NCBI RefSeq assembly: GCF_000720485.1
Contig: NZ_JOAX01000014.1
Location: 62,001 to 126,000, forward strand
DNA from: Streptomyces ochraceiscleroticus
GTDB taxonomy: Bacteria; Actinomycetota; Actinomycetes; Streptomycetales; Streptomycetaceae
Reading direction: 5' to 3'
DNA: 64,000 bases
The number at the start of each line of letters is the position of its first letter. Within the stretch, counting starts at the first letter, position 1. Positions 7,877 through 19,510 of the stretch are shown here, piece by piece. The notes beneath the pieces are model-generated. The model worked only from the letters and a program-made list of their open reading frames with translations, did no database searches and had not been told where the DNA came from. Made by a program: the position numbers and the translations under genes.

Positions 7877-9727
7877 TCAGGCGGCCCGCCCGACCGACGT
7901 GCCGCGTAGCCTCGAGGTCCGGTGCGCACACGGGCGCGCCACGGGCTCCGGCCGCCGTCGGCGCAGCAGCCGGGGCAGCCCGAGCTGCACGAACCCCTCG
8001 GCCTGCATCGCCGCGAAGCCGATCCGCGGCAGGTCTCGGGTGGCCCGGAAGACCACGAAGCGGGGCTCCCAGCGCGGCTGGAACTTGGCGTTGAACTTGT
8101 ACAGCGATTCGATCTGGAACCAGCGCGAGAGGAACACCAGCAGGCCGCGCCACGTGCGCAGCACCGGCCCCGCGCCCAGCTTCTCGCCGCGGGCCAGTGC
8201 CGAGCGGAACATCGCGAAGTTCAGGGAGACCCTGGCCACGTCCAGCTTCGGCGCCGCCTGCAGGGCGGCCACGATCAGCAGCTCGTTCATCCCGGGGTCG
8301 GCGCTGCGGTCGCGCCGCATCAGGTCCAGCGACATCCCGTCCGCCCCCCACGGCACGAAGTGCAGTACGGCCTTCAGGTCGCCGTACGGGCCCGGCACCT
8401 CGCCCTCCTCGGGTGCGCGGTGCGCCGTGGCGATCACCGCGTCGCCGTCCCGGGGATCGCCGATCCGGCCCAGCGCCATCGAGAAGCCGCGCTCGGTGTC
8501 GGTGCCCCGCCAGCCGTCCGCGGCCCGCTGGACCGCCTCGACCTCCTCCGGGGACAGCTCGGCCACCCGGCGCACCTGGGTCTCGTACCCGTTGCGTTCG
8601 ATGCGCTTGACCATCTGCCGTACGTTGCGCATCGCGCGCCCGGAGAGCGTGAAGTCCGCCACGTCCACGATGGCCTCGTCGCCCAGCTCCAGCGCGTCCA
8701 GGCCGGTCTCGCGGGTCCACACCTCGCCGCCGGTCTCGGAGCAGCCCATCACCGCGGGCGTCCAGGAGTGCGCCCGCGCCTCCTCCATGAAGCGCTCGAT
8801 CGCACCCGGCCACGCCTCGACGTCCCCAATGGGGTCACCGCTGGCCAGCATCACCCCGGAGACCACGCGGTAGCAGACCGCCGCCTTGCCGCTGGGCGAG
8901 AAGACCGCGCCCTTGTCGCGGCGGAGCGCGAAGTGGCCGAGGGAGTCCCGGCTGCCGTGCCGGGCCAGCAGCTCCCGCAGCCGGTCCTCGTCCTCCGCCG
9001 TGAGCCGCGCTGCCGGCTGCTCGGGCCGGAAGGCGAGGTACGCGGTGGTCGCCAGGGTCAGCAGGCCGAGCGCACCGAGCGAGTAACCGACCGTGTAGTC
9101 GACGTGATGGGTGTACGCCACGGGTCCCTCGAAGCCGAACAGGCCCCACACGACGTGCTGCAGCTGCGCCCAGACCGTCGGATCACCGACGGTGCGGTGC
9201 GGATGGGAATTGACGATCACCATGCCGAGGGCGACGCTCACACCGCCCAGCACGACGAAGTTCAGCAGCGCCTTCCAGCGGCTGCGCGGGTCCGGCAGCG
9301 CCGCGAACTCCCGGCGGTGCCGCACCAGATAGGCCAGCAGCGCCAGCGAGAGCACCGCTCCGATGACGGAGTGGCGGTACGCGAACTGCGCCGCCGCGCC
9401 CACCGGGAGCAGCGTCACCGCGGCGATCCACACCCGCCGCTTGCGCCGCTTCAGGCCGTGCGCCAGCAGCAGGAGCAGCAGGCCCACCACGACCGAAGCG
9501 GCCGCGGCCAGCGGGCTCACCGCGCCGGGCAGCACCTCCGCCATGGCGTGCATGCGGCTGTGCCGGATGCGTGGGAACACGCCGGACGCCAGGTTCAGCA
9601 GACCGATCAGCGTGCAGGCCGTACCGACCGCCGTGGGCACCGCCTCCGGGCGCGGTCCCCGCACCCAGCGTGCGGGACGCCACGCAACCACTCCGGACTT
9701 TTCGCCATCTAGCCTGTCAGACATCAC
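7877..9727 (-). CDS. Phosphatidylglycerol lysyltransferase-like membrane protein (DUF2156)
   Basis: A 616-aa protein. The N-terminal third has about six membrane helices (from PTAVGTACTLIGLLNL to LLTLATTAYLAFR). The cytoplasmic C-terminal domain is DUF2156/MprF-like, an aminoacyl-transferase GNAT fold: SRDSLGHFALRRDKGAVF, AVCYRVVSGVMLASGDPIGD, IDLM-type GMSLDLMRRD and a C-terminal SLYKFNAKFQPRWEPRF motif typical of LysX/MprF. Family members transfer Lys (or Ala/Arg) from charged tRNA to phosphatidylglycerol, lowering surface charge. GTG at 9727 is directly followed by ATG at 9724; either may be used. Substrate amino acid is unknown. Confidence 0.85.
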   Translation of the reverse strand: MMSDRLDGEKSGVVAWRPARWVRGPRPEAVPTAVGTACTLIGLLNLASGVFPRIRHSRMHAMAEVLPGAVSPLAAAASVVVGLLLLLLAHGLKRRKRRVWIAAVTLLPVGAAAQFAYRHSVIGAVLSLALLAYLVRHRREFAALPDPRSRWKALLNFVVLGGVSVALGMVIVNSHPHRTVGDPTVWAQLQHVVWGLFGFEGPVAYTHHVDYTVGYSLGALGLLTLATTAYLAFRPEQPAARLTAEDEDRLRELLARHGSRDSLGHFALRRDKGAVFSPSGKAAVCYRVVSGVMLASGDPIGDVEAWPGAIERFMEEARAHSWTPAVMGCSETGGEVWTRETGLDALELGDEAIVDVADFTLSGRAMRNVRQMVKRIERNGYETQVRRVAELSPEEVEAVQRAADGWRGTDTERGFSMALGRIGDPRDGDAVIATAHRAPEEGEVPGPYGDLKAVLHFVPWGADGMSLDLMRRDRSADPGMNELLIVAALQAAPKLDVARVSLNFAMFRSALARGEKLGAGPVLRTWRGLLVFLSRWFQIESLYKFNAKFQPRWEPRFVVFRATRDLPRIGFAAMQAEGFVQLGLPRLLRRRRPEPVARPCAHRTSRLRGTSVGRAA

Positions 9728-9879
9728 TTTCCCGTCGCCCGCTCCTCAAGCCGCCTGACCTTCAGAACGCGGAGCATCAAGTCGCCACTACGTGGACAAT
9801 TCGCGCTGTAGGACGGCACTTCAGGGCCCGGGGTTCCATCAGGCGACCGGACCGCCCGGTCGCCCGGCAGGAAGTGGAC

Positions 9880-10998
9880 ATGGACCTCACCAGTAAGACC
9901 GTGCTGGCGCTCACCGTGCTGATAGCGGTGGCTCTCTTCGCCTCCACCGTGCTCCTGTGGCCGCGCCTGGCAGACCGTACCTGGCGTGCCGTGACAGGCC
10001 GAATCGGCCTGCTACTGGCGACCCAACTGACCCTTTTTGCCTCGGTCGGTCTCGCCGTCAACAACGCTTTCGGCTTCTACGCGTCCTGGGCCGACCTCTT
10101 CGGCCAGGAGCACCAGACCGGTGTCGTGGTCGACCACACGACCGGCCCGGGCGGCACCGACCTGAAACGACAGGGTGTGGAGCGGACCGGCCTGCCGCAC
10201 GACAACCGCCGCGCCGACGTCGCCGGCCGGCTGGACAAGGTCCTGATACGGGGCGAAGCCACCGGCATCACCAGCCCCGCGTACGTCTACCTGCCGCCGG
10301 AGTACTTCCAGCCCCGGTACGCCCACCGGCACTTCCCCGCGGCCGTCGTACTCACCGGCTATCCGGGCACCGCCGAGGCGCTCTACACCAAGCTGCACTA
10401 CCCGCAGACCGAGCGCCGGCTGGTCGCGAAGGGCAGGATGCAGCCGACCGTCCTGGTCATGCTCCGCCCGACCGTCGCCCCGCCACGCGACACGGAGTGC
10501 ATGGACATACCGGGCGGCCCGCAGACCGAGACGTTCTTCACCAAGGAGCTGCGCGCGGACATCGCGGCGCACTACCGCACCGGTACGGCCGCCCGGAGCT
10601 GGGGCGTGATGGGCGACTCCACGGGCGGCTACTGCGCCCTGAAGATGACCATGCGCCACCCGGAGGCGTACTCCACGGCCGCCGCCCTCTCCGGCTACTA
10701 CAAGGCGCCCCTGGACCCCACCACCGGCGACCTCTTCGCCGGCAACGCGCAGCTACAGCGCGAGAACAACCTGCTGTGGCGGCAGCGCCACCTGCCCGCG
10801 CCGCCGGTGAATCTCCTGGTCACCACCAGCAAACAGGGCGAGACGAACTACGCGGACACGATGCGCTTCATACAGGGCACCAAGGCCCCGACCCGCATCT
10901 CCTCCATAGTCCTGGAAAGCGGCGGCCACAACTTCAACACCTGGCGCCGAGAAATCCCGGCAGCCCTCGCCTGGCTGGCGGGCCGCCTCGACACGTGA
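9880..10998 (+). CDS. Secreted/membrane-anchored esterase-D-like alpha/beta hydrolase
   Basis: A 372-aa protein with two N-terminal hydrophobic segments (MDLTSKTVLALTVLIAVALF; RIGLLLATQLTLFASVGLAV), then a putative esterase (EsteraseD/antigen 85-like) domain. The nucleophile elbow is GVMGDSTGGYCA (GDSTG), with a His near the C-terminus in LESGGHNFNTW. Related actinobacterial enzymes act on acyl esters outside the membrane; the substrate here is unknown. ATG at 9880 is preceded by CAGGAAG. It is divergent from the MprF-like gene and convergent with folE. Confidence 0.82.
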   Translation: MDLTSKTVLALTVLIAVALFASTVLLWPRLADRTWRAVTGRIGLLLATQLTLFASVGLAVNNAFGFYASWADLFGQEHQTGVVVDHTTGPGGTDLKRQGVERTGLPHDNRRADVAGRLDKVLIRGEATGITSPAYVYLPPEYFQPRYAHRHFPAAVVLTGYPGTAEALYTKLHYPQTERRLVAKGRMQPTVLVMLRPTVAPPRDTECMDIPGGPQTETFFTKELRADIAAHYRTGTAARSWGVMGDSTGGYCALKMTMRHPEAYSTAAALSGYYKAPLDPTTGDLFAGNAQLQRENNLLWRQRHLPAPPVNLLVTTSKQGETNYADTMRFIQGTKAPTRISSIVLESGGHNFNTWRREIPAALAWLAGRLDT

Positions 10999-11017
10999 CC
11001 CGCACCGACCTGTCCGC

Positions 11018-11623
11018 TTACCGAGCCAGAATCAGGCTCATCGCCTCCGCGCGCGTAGCCGCGTCGCGGAGCTGGCCGCGGACAGCCGAGGTCGTCGTCT
11101 TGGCGCCGGGCTTACGGACACCCCGCATGGTCATGCACATGTGCTCGCACTCGACCACGACGATCACGCCGCGCGGCTCCAGTATCTCCATCAGAGAATC
11201 CGCGATCTGCGTGGTCAGCCGCTCCTGGACCTGCGGGCGGCGGGCGAAGACGTCCACCAGCCGGGCCAGCTTGGACAGCCCGGTGATCTTGCCGTCGGTC
11301 GACGGAATGTAGCCGACGTGCGCGACACCGACGAACGGCACCAGGTGATGCTCGCAGGAGGACATCACCTCGATGTCCTTGACCAGCACCATCTCGTCAT
11401 GACCGAGGTCGAAGGTCGTCGTGAGAACGTCCTCCGGCTTCTGCCAGAGGCCACCGAATATCTCCTTGTACGCCCGCGCCACCCGCGCCGGCGTCTCGAG
11501 GAGGCCCTCGCGGTCCGGGTCCTCACCGACCGCGATCAAGAGTTCGCGTACGGCGTTCTCGGCCCGCTTCTCGTCGAACTCGCGGATCTTGCCTTCGCCG
11601 TCCAGCGTCACCGGGTCGGTCAT
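11018..11623 (-). CDS. folE: GTP cyclohydrolase I
   Basis: First enzyme of tetrahydrofolate synthesis: GTP to 7,8-dihydroneopterin triphosphate. The 201-aa protein (ATG at 11623, [13 protein letters not shown]) contains the zinc-site signature [21 protein letters not shown], the [27 protein letters not shown] stretch and the second zinc ligand in [18 protein letters not shown]. It lies downstream of ftsH on the same strand, separated by a long hairpin (11664-11707), and completes the folate set with folB, folK and folP. Confidence 0.96.
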   Translation of the reverse strand: MTDPVTLDGEGKIREFDEKRAENAVRELLIAVGEDPDREGLLETPARVARAYKEIFGGLWQKPEDVLTTTFDLGHDEMVLVKDIEVMSSCEHHLVPFVGVAHVGYIPSTDGKITGLSKLARLVDVFARRPQVQERLTTQIADSLMEILEPRGVIVVVECEHMCMTMRGVRKPGAKTTTSAVRGQLRDAATRAEAMSLILAR

Positions 11624-11663
11624 TTCGTGCCTCGTTCCGTCTTTCACCCCGCTACGAACCGCG

Positions 11664-11707
11664 GAATGCCGCGTCCCCCAGGCTAGAACCTGGGGGACGC
11701 GGCATTC
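11664..11707. terminator. 19-bp perfect hairpin between ftsH and folE
   Basis: GAATGCCGCGTCCCCCAGG, loop CTAGAA, then the exact complement. A stem this long and perfect just after the ftsH stop (11741) and before folE is most simply a terminator or attenuator for leftward ftsH transcription; no U-tract follows. Confidence 0.7.
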
Positions 11708-11740
11708 ATTCCGGGGCCGCTGTGGCAAGCGGCCGGCCGA

Positions 11741-13756
<2,016 letters not shown>

Positions 13757-14026
13757 CCATACGGAGCCCTAAAGGCCCCGTCCCTCCTGCCACAGTGAGG
13801 CACTCCAGCCCTCGGGGAGGTCTGGTCGTGCGTACGGTGTATTACTGGCCCGAAAAAGACTGACCTTCGGACGGTACCCCAGCATTGTCACCCGACGCCG
13901 CTGCCCGTGGGGAACAATGCGACTTGGATTCCGCCCTCCCTGCTCCAACGGCGGGAGACCGCTGAGGGTTCCCGCCGTCCGGCAAGAGGCGCTTTCCAGG
14001 CCCTGTCCGGCACCGCCGATGAGGCG

Positions 14027-14611
14027 TCAGCCGCCGTAGACGTGCGGCGCAAGCGTGCCGACGAACGGCAGATTGCGGTACTTCTCGGCGAAGTCCAGGC
14101 CGTATCCCACGACGAATTCGTTGGGGATGTCGAAGCCGATCCACTTCACGTCGATGTCGACCTTGGCCGCTTCCGGCTTGCGCAGCAGCGTGCAGACCTC
14201 CAGCGAGGCCGGCTCGCGCGAGCCGAGGTTCGACAGCAGCCAGGACAGCGTCAGGCCGGAGTCGATGATGTCCTCGACGATCAGGACGTGCTTGCCCTTG
14301 ATGTCGGTGTCCAGGTCCTTGAGGATACGGACCACGCCGGAGGACTGGGTGCCCGCGCCGTACGACGACACGGCCATCCAGTCCATCGTGACGGGGGTGG
14401 ACAGCGCACGTGCCAGGTCCGCCATCACCATCACGGCGCCCTTCAGGACGCCGACGATGAGCAGCTCCTTGCCCGCGTACTCCGCGTCGATCTTCGCGGC
14501 CAGCTCGGCCAGCTTCGCGTCGATCTCTTCTTTGGTGATGAGCACCGACTGAAGGTCGGAACCCATGTCCTTGTCGTCCACCCGTGCCACTTTCGCTCGG
14601 TTCGGTGTCAT
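14027..14611 (-). CDS. hpt: Hypoxanthine phosphoribosyltransferase
   Basis: Purine salvage enzyme making IMP or GMP from hypoxanthine or guanine and PRPP. The 194-aa reading contains the PRPP-binding signature [13 protein letters not shown] (EDIIDSG), the flexible loop [11 protein letters not shown] and the purine-binding segment [27 protein letters not shown]. The family core starts at [16 protein letters not shown] (ATG at 14566); GTG near 14590 and the ATG at 14611 lie upstream, and comparison would be needed to fix the start. It follows tilS at a short distance, as in many actinobacteria (tilS-hpt-ftsH). Confidence 0.95.
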   Translation of the reverse strand: MTPNRAKVARVDDKDMGSDLQSVLITKEEIDAKLAELAAKIDAEYAGKELLIVGVLKGAVMVMADLARALSTPVTMDWMAVSSYGAGTQSSGVVRILKDLDTDIKGKHVLIVEDIIDSGLTLSWLLSNLGSREPASLEVCTLLRKPEAAKVDIDVKWIGFDIPNEFVVGYGLDFAEKYRNLPFVGTLAPHVYGG

Positions 14612-14653
14612 TAGACCGTCATCGACTCAGCCGTCCCGGCGGTCCCGCGCGGC

Positions 14654-15667
14654 TCAGCCCTGCCGGATGACCAGTTTGCCACCCTGGCGTCGCACACCCA
14701 CCAGCCCGGGGAGGTCGATGGCTCCCTGGCCGCGCCAGGCGGTGATCAGCCGGTCGACCTCCTCGATGTGCCGTGCGAAGAGCGAACCCGCAGGTGAGCC
14801 CGCACGCAGCAGGGCCCGGCGGAGCACCCTGCGACGCACCGCAGGGGGGAGCGAGTACAGCGCGGCCACGTCCAGCGCACCGGTGGCATCGGCCACACCG
14901 CGCTCGGCCTCGACGGCCCAGGAGTCCAGCGCGTCGGCGTCGTCGCGGGAGAGCTGCGCCGTACGGGCGAGGGCCTCGACGACGCCTTTGCCGAGCGCCT
15001 TCTCCAGGGCGGGCAGGCCCTCGTGGCGGAGCCGGGAGCGGGTGTACGAGGGGTCGGTGTTGTGCGGGTCGTCCCAGACGGGCAGCGACTGGATCAGACA
15101 TGCCTTGCGGGCGGTCTGCCGGTCGATCCCGAGGAAGGGGCGGCGGTAGCGGCCGTCGGTGCCGGAGACGGCGGCCATGCCGGACAGCGAGCGGGTGCCG
15201 GAGCCGCGGGCGAGGCCGAGGAGCACGGTCTCGGCCTGGTCGTCGCGGGTGTGGCCGAGGAGGACCGCGTCGGCGCCGTGCCGCCGGGCCGCGTCGTCCA
15301 GCGCTGCGTACCGGGCCTCGCGGGCGGCCGCTTCGGGGCCGCCGTCCCTGCCGACCTCGACGGTGACGGCCTCGGCCGGGTCCAGGCGGAGCGATTGCAT
15401 TCGGAGGACGACCTCGGCGGCCCGGGTGTCGGAGCCCTCCTGGAGGCCGTGGTCGACCGTGACGCCGCCGGCGCGGACGCCGAGGCGCGGGGCTTCGAAG
15501 GCGAGGGCCGAGGCGAGTGCCATGGAGTCGGCGCCGCCGGAGCAGGCGGCGAGCACCAGGGGCGGCGGGGCGTCGGGGCCGGACCGCCGGGTGTGGGACG
15601 TGAGGACGTCGTGGAGTACGCGGCGGACCGCCAGGCGTATTGCGGCGACCGCTGGATGGGGACCCAT
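14654..15667 (-). CDS. tilS: tRNA(Ile)-lysidine synthetase
   Basis: TilS ligates lysine to C34 of the tRNA-Ile CAU anticodon, changing it to read AUA. The 337-aa protein has the PP-loop [10 protein letters not shown] near residue 40, followed by [13 protein letters not shown] and [22 protein letters not shown], all characteristic. The ATG at 15667 ([18 protein letters not shown]) is chosen because the longer upstream reading is Pro/Arg-rich and unlike the family. The C-terminal domain ([15 protein letters not shown]) is the short actinobacterial form. Confidence 0.93.
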   Translation of the reverse strand: MGPHPAVAAIRLAVRRVLHDVLTSHTRRSGPDAPPPLVLAACSGGADSMALASALAFEAPRLGVRAGGVTVDHGLQEGSDTRAAEVVLRMQSLRLDPAEAVTVEVGRDGGPEAAAREARYAALDDAARRHGADAVLLGHTRDDQAETVLLGLARGSGTRSLSGMAAVSGTDGRYRRPFLGIDRQTARKACLIQSLPVWDDPHNTDPSYTRSRLRHEGLPALEKALGKGVVEALARTAQLSRDDADALDSWAVEAERGVADATGALDVAALYSLPPAVRRRVLRRALLRAGSPAGSLFARHIEEVDRLITAWRGQGAIDLPGLVGVRRQGGKLVIRQG

Positions 15668-15921
15668 GTCCGTTTCCAATCGTTCAGCAGGGGGCCTCGG
15701 GCCGGACGGCGGCTGCCGTCCGGCCCACCGGGAGCATCTCGGGGTCGAGCGCCGGGGGATCGCCGGGCGATTCCCGGGGCGGTCACTCAGAGTGTCTCGA
15801 TGGTGACAGAGATGAGCTGTTACCCGAGCATTGCACGCCTCTCCCCGGGCCACGGTCCCTCAGAAGGGTGATTGAGAGGGCGTTCTTCTGTCCTACCGCG
15901 CGTCCACGGCGCCCTGCCTTC

Positions 15922-17073
15922 CTACGGCGCACCGTCCGCCTTGCGGTGCACCCGCGCGACCCAGTCCGCCGGTTTGGCGATCTCCTGCTTGGTCGGGAGG
16001 GTGTTCGGCGAGGTCCACACGCGGTTGAAGCCGTCCATGCCGACCTCGTCGACGACGGCCCTTACGAAGCGCTCGCCGTCCCGGTACTGGCGCAGCTTGG
16101 CGTCCAGGCCGAGGAGCTTGCGCAGCGCCTGGTCCAGCCGCCCTGCGCCGCTTGCCCGGCGCTGCTGGAACTTCTCCCTGATCTCCGTCACCGAGGGCAC
16201 GACCTGCGGGCCGACGCCGTCCATGACGTAGTCGGCGTGCCCCTCCAGCAGGGACATCACGGCCGTCAGCCGGCCGAGGATCTCGCGCTGCGCCTTGGTC
16301 TGCACGAGGTCGACGAGGCTGCGGCCGCCCTCGTCCTCGCCGGCCTCGCCCTCGGGCTTGGCCCCGGTCAGCGACTGGGCGGCCTCCCGCAGCCGTTCGA
16401 GGAGCGTGCCGGGGTCGATCTCGGTCTCGCCGAGGAACGACTGCACCTCGCCCTCGATGTGGTCGCGCAGCCAGGGCACCGCGGTGAACTGCGTGCGGTG
16501 CGTCTCTTCGTGCAGGCAGACCCACAGCCGGAAGTCGTGCGGCGCCACCTCCAGCTCGCGCTCGACGTGGACGATGTTCGGCGCGACGAGCAGCAGCCGG
16601 CCGCCGCGGGCGCCCGCGGGCAGGTCCCGGGTGGGCGGCGCGAAGGTCTCGTACTGGCCGAGCACGCGGGAGGCCAGGAAGGACAGCAGCATGCCCAGCT
16701 CGACGCCGGTCACCTTGCCGCCGACCGCGCCTATCACCGCGCCGCCGGGGAGCGAGGAGCGGCGCTCCTGCATCTTCTCCAGCAGCGGCTTCAGTACGGC
16801 GCGGAAGCCGGCGACGTTGGCGCGGATCCAGCCGGGCCGGTCGACGACCAGTACGGGGGTGTCGTGGGCGGCCGCGCCGCCCTCGCTCCCCGGTGGGGTC
16901 ATGCGGGTGAACGCGCGCACGTGCTCCTCGGCGGCCTTCGCGTGCCTGCGCAGCTCGGCGACGACCGCGCGGGCCTCGTCGCGGCTCACCTCTGGGCCCG
17001 GCCGTACGAAGCGGGACGCGGTCGTCACCGCGAGATTCCAGTCGACCATCTCGGCACCACCGATGCTCGTCAT
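15922..17073 (-). CDS. Zinc-dependent metalloprotease-like protein (DUF2342)
   Basis: A 383-aa actinobacterial protein of the DUF2342 putative hydrolase family, annotated in many genomes as zinc-dependent metalloprotease or F420-associated protein. It has HEETH (HExxH) at about residues 188-192 within LWVCLHEETHRTQFTAVPWL, and a downstream Glu in GHADYVMDG, arranged like a zincin active site. No signal peptide. The ATG at 17073 (MTSIGGAEMVDWNLAV) is the conserved N-terminus. It lies between dacB and tilS on one strand; substrate unknown. Confidence 0.85.
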   Translation of the reverse strand: MTSIGGAEMVDWNLAVTTASRFVRPGPEVSRDEARAVVAELRRHAKAAEEHVRAFTRMTPPGSEGGAAAHDTPVLVVDRPGWIRANVAGFRAVLKPLLEKMQERRSSLPGGAVIGAVGGKVTGVELGMLLSFLASRVLGQYETFAPPTRDLPAGARGGRLLLVAPNIVHVERELEVAPHDFRLWVCLHEETHRTQFTAVPWLRDHIEGEVQSFLGETEIDPGTLLERLREAAQSLTGAKPEGEAGEDEGGRSLVDLVQTKAQREILGRLTAVMSLLEGHADYVMDGVGPQVVPSVTEIREKFQQRRASGAGRLDQALRKLLGLDAKLRQYRDGERFVRAVVDEVGMDGFNRVWTSPNTLPTKQEIAKPADWVARVHRKADGAP

Positions 17074-17184
17074 GACTTCACGGTACGGGTGCGCCCGGCC
17101 GGGGGGTAGCCGATTCGCGGCGCTCGGCGGTGGGCGGCGCGGCATACGGGGCGCTCGGCGGTGGCCGGTACGGGGTGCGCCGCA

Positions 17185-18783
17185 TCAGCGGCAGCCGCAG
17201 TTGGCCACCGCGGAGGCGAGCCGGTCGAGGGACCGCTGCGCCCCGTAGGCGTCGCTGGTGCCGTTGGTCATGAAGGCGAAGGTCAGCAGCCGGCCGTCGG
17301 CGTCGACGACCGTGCCGGCGAGGGTGTTCACGCCGGTGAGGGTGCCGGTCTTGGCGCGTACGGCCCCGGCGCCCGCCCGCTCGTCGGCGTACCGGGCCTC
17401 CAGGGTGCCGGTGAAGCCGGCCACGGGGAGGCCGGTGAGGACCGCGCGGAGCTCCGGGTGGTCGGGGGCCGCAGCGAGCAGCAGCACGTGGGACAGCAGG
17501 CCGGCGGAGACCCGGTCGTCGCGGTCCAGGCCGCTGCCGTCGTGGAAGGCGGTCCGCGCCACAGGGAGGCGAAGCTGTTCGAGTGTGCGCTGTACTGCGC
17601 GGCCCCCGCCCTTGAAGGTCGTCGGCGCTCCGGTGGCCACGGCCGTCTGGCGGGCGAGCTGCTCGGCGATGTCGTTGTCGCTGTGCGTGAGCATCCGCTC
17701 GACGATGGTCGAGAGCGGGAGGGAGCGGGCAGCGGCGAGCCGGGTGGCCGTGCGGCGGGCGTCGTCGTCCCGGGGCGCCCCGGTGACCGCGATGCCGTGG
17801 GCGCGCAGGTCGTCGGCGAAGGCGCGGGCAGCCTCGGCGGACGGGTCGGTGGCGCGGGGCGCGGTGCCGTGGCTGCTGGTGTCCAGGCGGGCCTCGTCGG
17901 CGGTGAGGGCGGTGACGGGCGCGAGGTTCTCGTTGGGGCCGATCGGGTGCTGCGGCGAGCCCTCGTAGAGCGAGTCGTCGTAACCGAGGGTGACTTTCTT
18001 CGTGCCGCGCTTCTTGAGGGCGCGCGCGGTGTCGGCGGCGAGGTCGCCGAGCGCGGCGGGGCGCTGCGCGGCCGGAGTGCCGGCCCTGGGCGTACGGGCG
18101 GTGAGGGTCGGGTCGCCGCCGCCGACCAGGACGACCCGGGCGGTGCCGTCCTTCGTGCGGCCGTCCTGCACGGCCTTCGTGGTGAAGCGGTGCTCGGGGC
18201 CGAGGGCGGTGAGGGCGGCCACGGCGGTGCCGAGCTTGATCGTGGAGGCCGGGGTCGCGGTCCGGGCCGGGTGGCTGGCGAAGACCTCGCGGCCGGTGGC
18301 CACGTCCACGACCGAAGCGGTCCGTACGGGACCCAGCTCGGGCGCCTTCAGCAGGGGCGCCAGGGCGTCCGCGAGGCCGCTGCCGGTCGGGGGCGGGACT
18401 CCGTCGCCGCCGCCCTTCACGGGGGCGCCCAGGGCCGCCAGGACGGGCGCGGCGCCGGGAGCCGAGGGTCCGGCACCGTGACGCTCACCACCTCGGCCGT
18501 CCCAGCGGGCCGCGCGGGCCCGTTCGGCCGTACGCTGGCCGGAGTCCCACGGACCGGCCGTCGCCACCGCACCGGCCGCGACCGCGAGACCGGCAACGGC
18601 GGAGCCGGCCGTGACCTGCCACGTCCGTTTCCGCTGCAGCGGGGTCCGCCGCCACCACTGGCGGGCGAAGAACCATTCGTCGGCGGCGAACTGCGCGGTG
18701 CTCCGCCCCGCGCCGGCCGCCGCCCGTATGCAGGACCGGCCCCAGCCGACCCACCTGACCTGCCACGACCTGGCCTCCGGCAC
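17185..18783 (-). CDS. dacB: D-alanyl-D-alanine carboxypeptidase/endopeptidase (PBP4 class)
   Basis: Peptidase S13 penicillin-binding protein that trims D-Ala or cleaves D-Ala-mDAP type cross-links. About 532 aa. It has an N-terminal cytoplasmic stretch, one membrane anchor ([23 protein letters not shown]), then the active-site triad motifs: SxxK in [11 protein letters not shown], SxN in [12 protein letters not shown] and KTG in [15 protein letters not shown] at 18783 is chosen because AAAGGGG lies about 9-10 nt upstream; the ATG at 18828 has no ribosome-binding site. Divergent from ppa, sharing an intergenic region of 86 bp. Confidence 0.92.
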   Translation of the reverse strand: MPEARSWQVRWVGWGRSCIRAAAGAGRSTAQFAADEWFFARQWWRRTPLQRKRTWQVTAGSAVAGLAVAAGAVATAGPWDSGQRTAERARAARWDGRGGERHGAGPSAPGAAPVLAALGAPVKGGGDGVPPPTGSGLADALAPLLKAPELGPVRTASVVDVATGREVFASHPARTATPASTIKLGTAVAALTALGPEHRFTTKAVQDGRTKDGTARVVLVGGGDPTLTARTPRAGTPAAQRPAALGDLAADTARALKKRGTKKVTLGYDDSLYEGSPQHPIGPNENLAPVTALTADEARLDTSSHGTAPRATDPSAEAARAFADDLRAHGIAVTGAPRDDDARRTATRLAAARSLPLSTIVERMLTHSDNDIAEQLARQTAVATGAPTTFKGGGRAVQRTLEQLRLPVARTAFHDGSGLDRDDRVSAGLLSHVLLLAAAPDHPELRAVLTGLPVAGFTGTLEARYADERAGAGAVRAKTGTLTGVNTLAGTVVDADGRLLTFAFMTNGTSDAYGAQRSLDRLASAVANCGCR

Positions 18784-18869
18784 TTTGGACCAGCCCCTTT
18801 CGCCACCACACACCTGCGTGGGGGACACTTAATCACCAGACGTATGTGTTGATCATGGAGGAGCCACCC

Positions 18870-19364
18870 GTGGAGTTCGACGTCACCATCGAGATCCCGA
18901 AGGGTTCGCGGAACAAGTACGAGGTGGACCACGAGACCGGTCGGATCCGCCTGGACCGTCGACTCTTCACCTCGACCAGCTACCCGGCCGACTACGGCTT
19001 CGTCGAGAACACCCTCGGCGAGGACGGCGACCCGCTGGACGCGCTGGTCATCCTGGACGAGCCGACCTTCCCGGGTTGCCTCATCAAGTGCCGCGCCATC
19101 GGCATGTTCCGTATGACCGACGAGGCCGGCGGCGACGACAAGCTGCTGTGCGTCCCGGCCTCGGACCCCCGCGTGGAGCACCTGCGCGACATCCACCACG
19201 TGTCGGAGTTCGACCGCCTGGAGATCCAGCACTTCTTCGAGGTCTACAAGGACCTGGAGCCGGGCAAGTCGGTCGAGGGCGCGAACTGGGTCGGCCGCAC
19301 CGAGGCCGAGGCCGAGATCGAGGCTTCGTTCAAGCGCCTGGAGGCGCAGGGCGGCAAGCACTGA
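18870..19364 (+). CDS. ppa: Inorganic pyrophosphatase
   Basis: Hydrolyses pyrophosphate, pulling biosynthetic reactions forward. The 164-aa protein is a family I soluble PPase: [16 protein letters not shown] start, signature [11 protein letters not shown] with its Asp triad, [19 protein letters not shown] and [16 protein letters not shown] at 18870 is fixed by GGAGGAG at 18857-18863. It is followed by a strong terminator and faces the ThrE-like gene. Confidence 0.96.
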   Translation: MEFDVTIEIPKGSRNKYEVDHETGRIRLDRRLFTSTSYPADYGFVENTLGEDGDPLDALVILDEPTFPGCLIKCRAIGMFRMTDEAGGDDKLLCVPASDPRVEHLRDIHHVSEFDRLEIQHFFEVYKDLEPGKSVEGANWVGRTEAEAEIEASFKRLEAQGGKH

Positions 19365-19409
19365 GCCTGGCGGCTCGGGTTTTCCGACCCCGGCCGGTAG
19401 CCGGTGGTA

Positions 19410-19445
19410 CCGATGGGCGGGCACCTGCGGGTGTCCGCCCATCGG
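19410..19445. terminator. Terminator between ppa and the ThrE-like gene
   Basis: A 16-bp stem (CCGATGGGCGGGCACC against GGTGTCCGCCCATCGG, one G-U pair) with tetraloop TGCG, placed between converging genes; it can serve both directions. Confidence 0.75.
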
Positions 19446-19456
19446 CGTACCGGATG

Positions 19457-19503
19457 TCCTCAAGCGCCGGACGGGCTTGAATGTGCCGCCGGACGGGCTT
19501 GGA
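19457..19503. repeat. Two copies of a GCCGGACGGGCTTG intergenic repeat
   Basis: GCGCCGGACGGGCTTGA (19464-19480) and GCCGCCGGACGGGCTTGG (19485-19502) are side-by-side direct copies. Elements of the form CAAGCGCCGGACGGGCT are, to my knowledge, widely dispersed next to gene ends in Streptomyces chromosomes. Function unknown. Confidence 0.7.
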
Positions 19504-19510
19504 ACGTGGC

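Noticed and set aside
19410..19445. Palindrome after ppa as an operator
   Set aside because: Its position between two stops and its stem-tetraloop form fit a terminator better.
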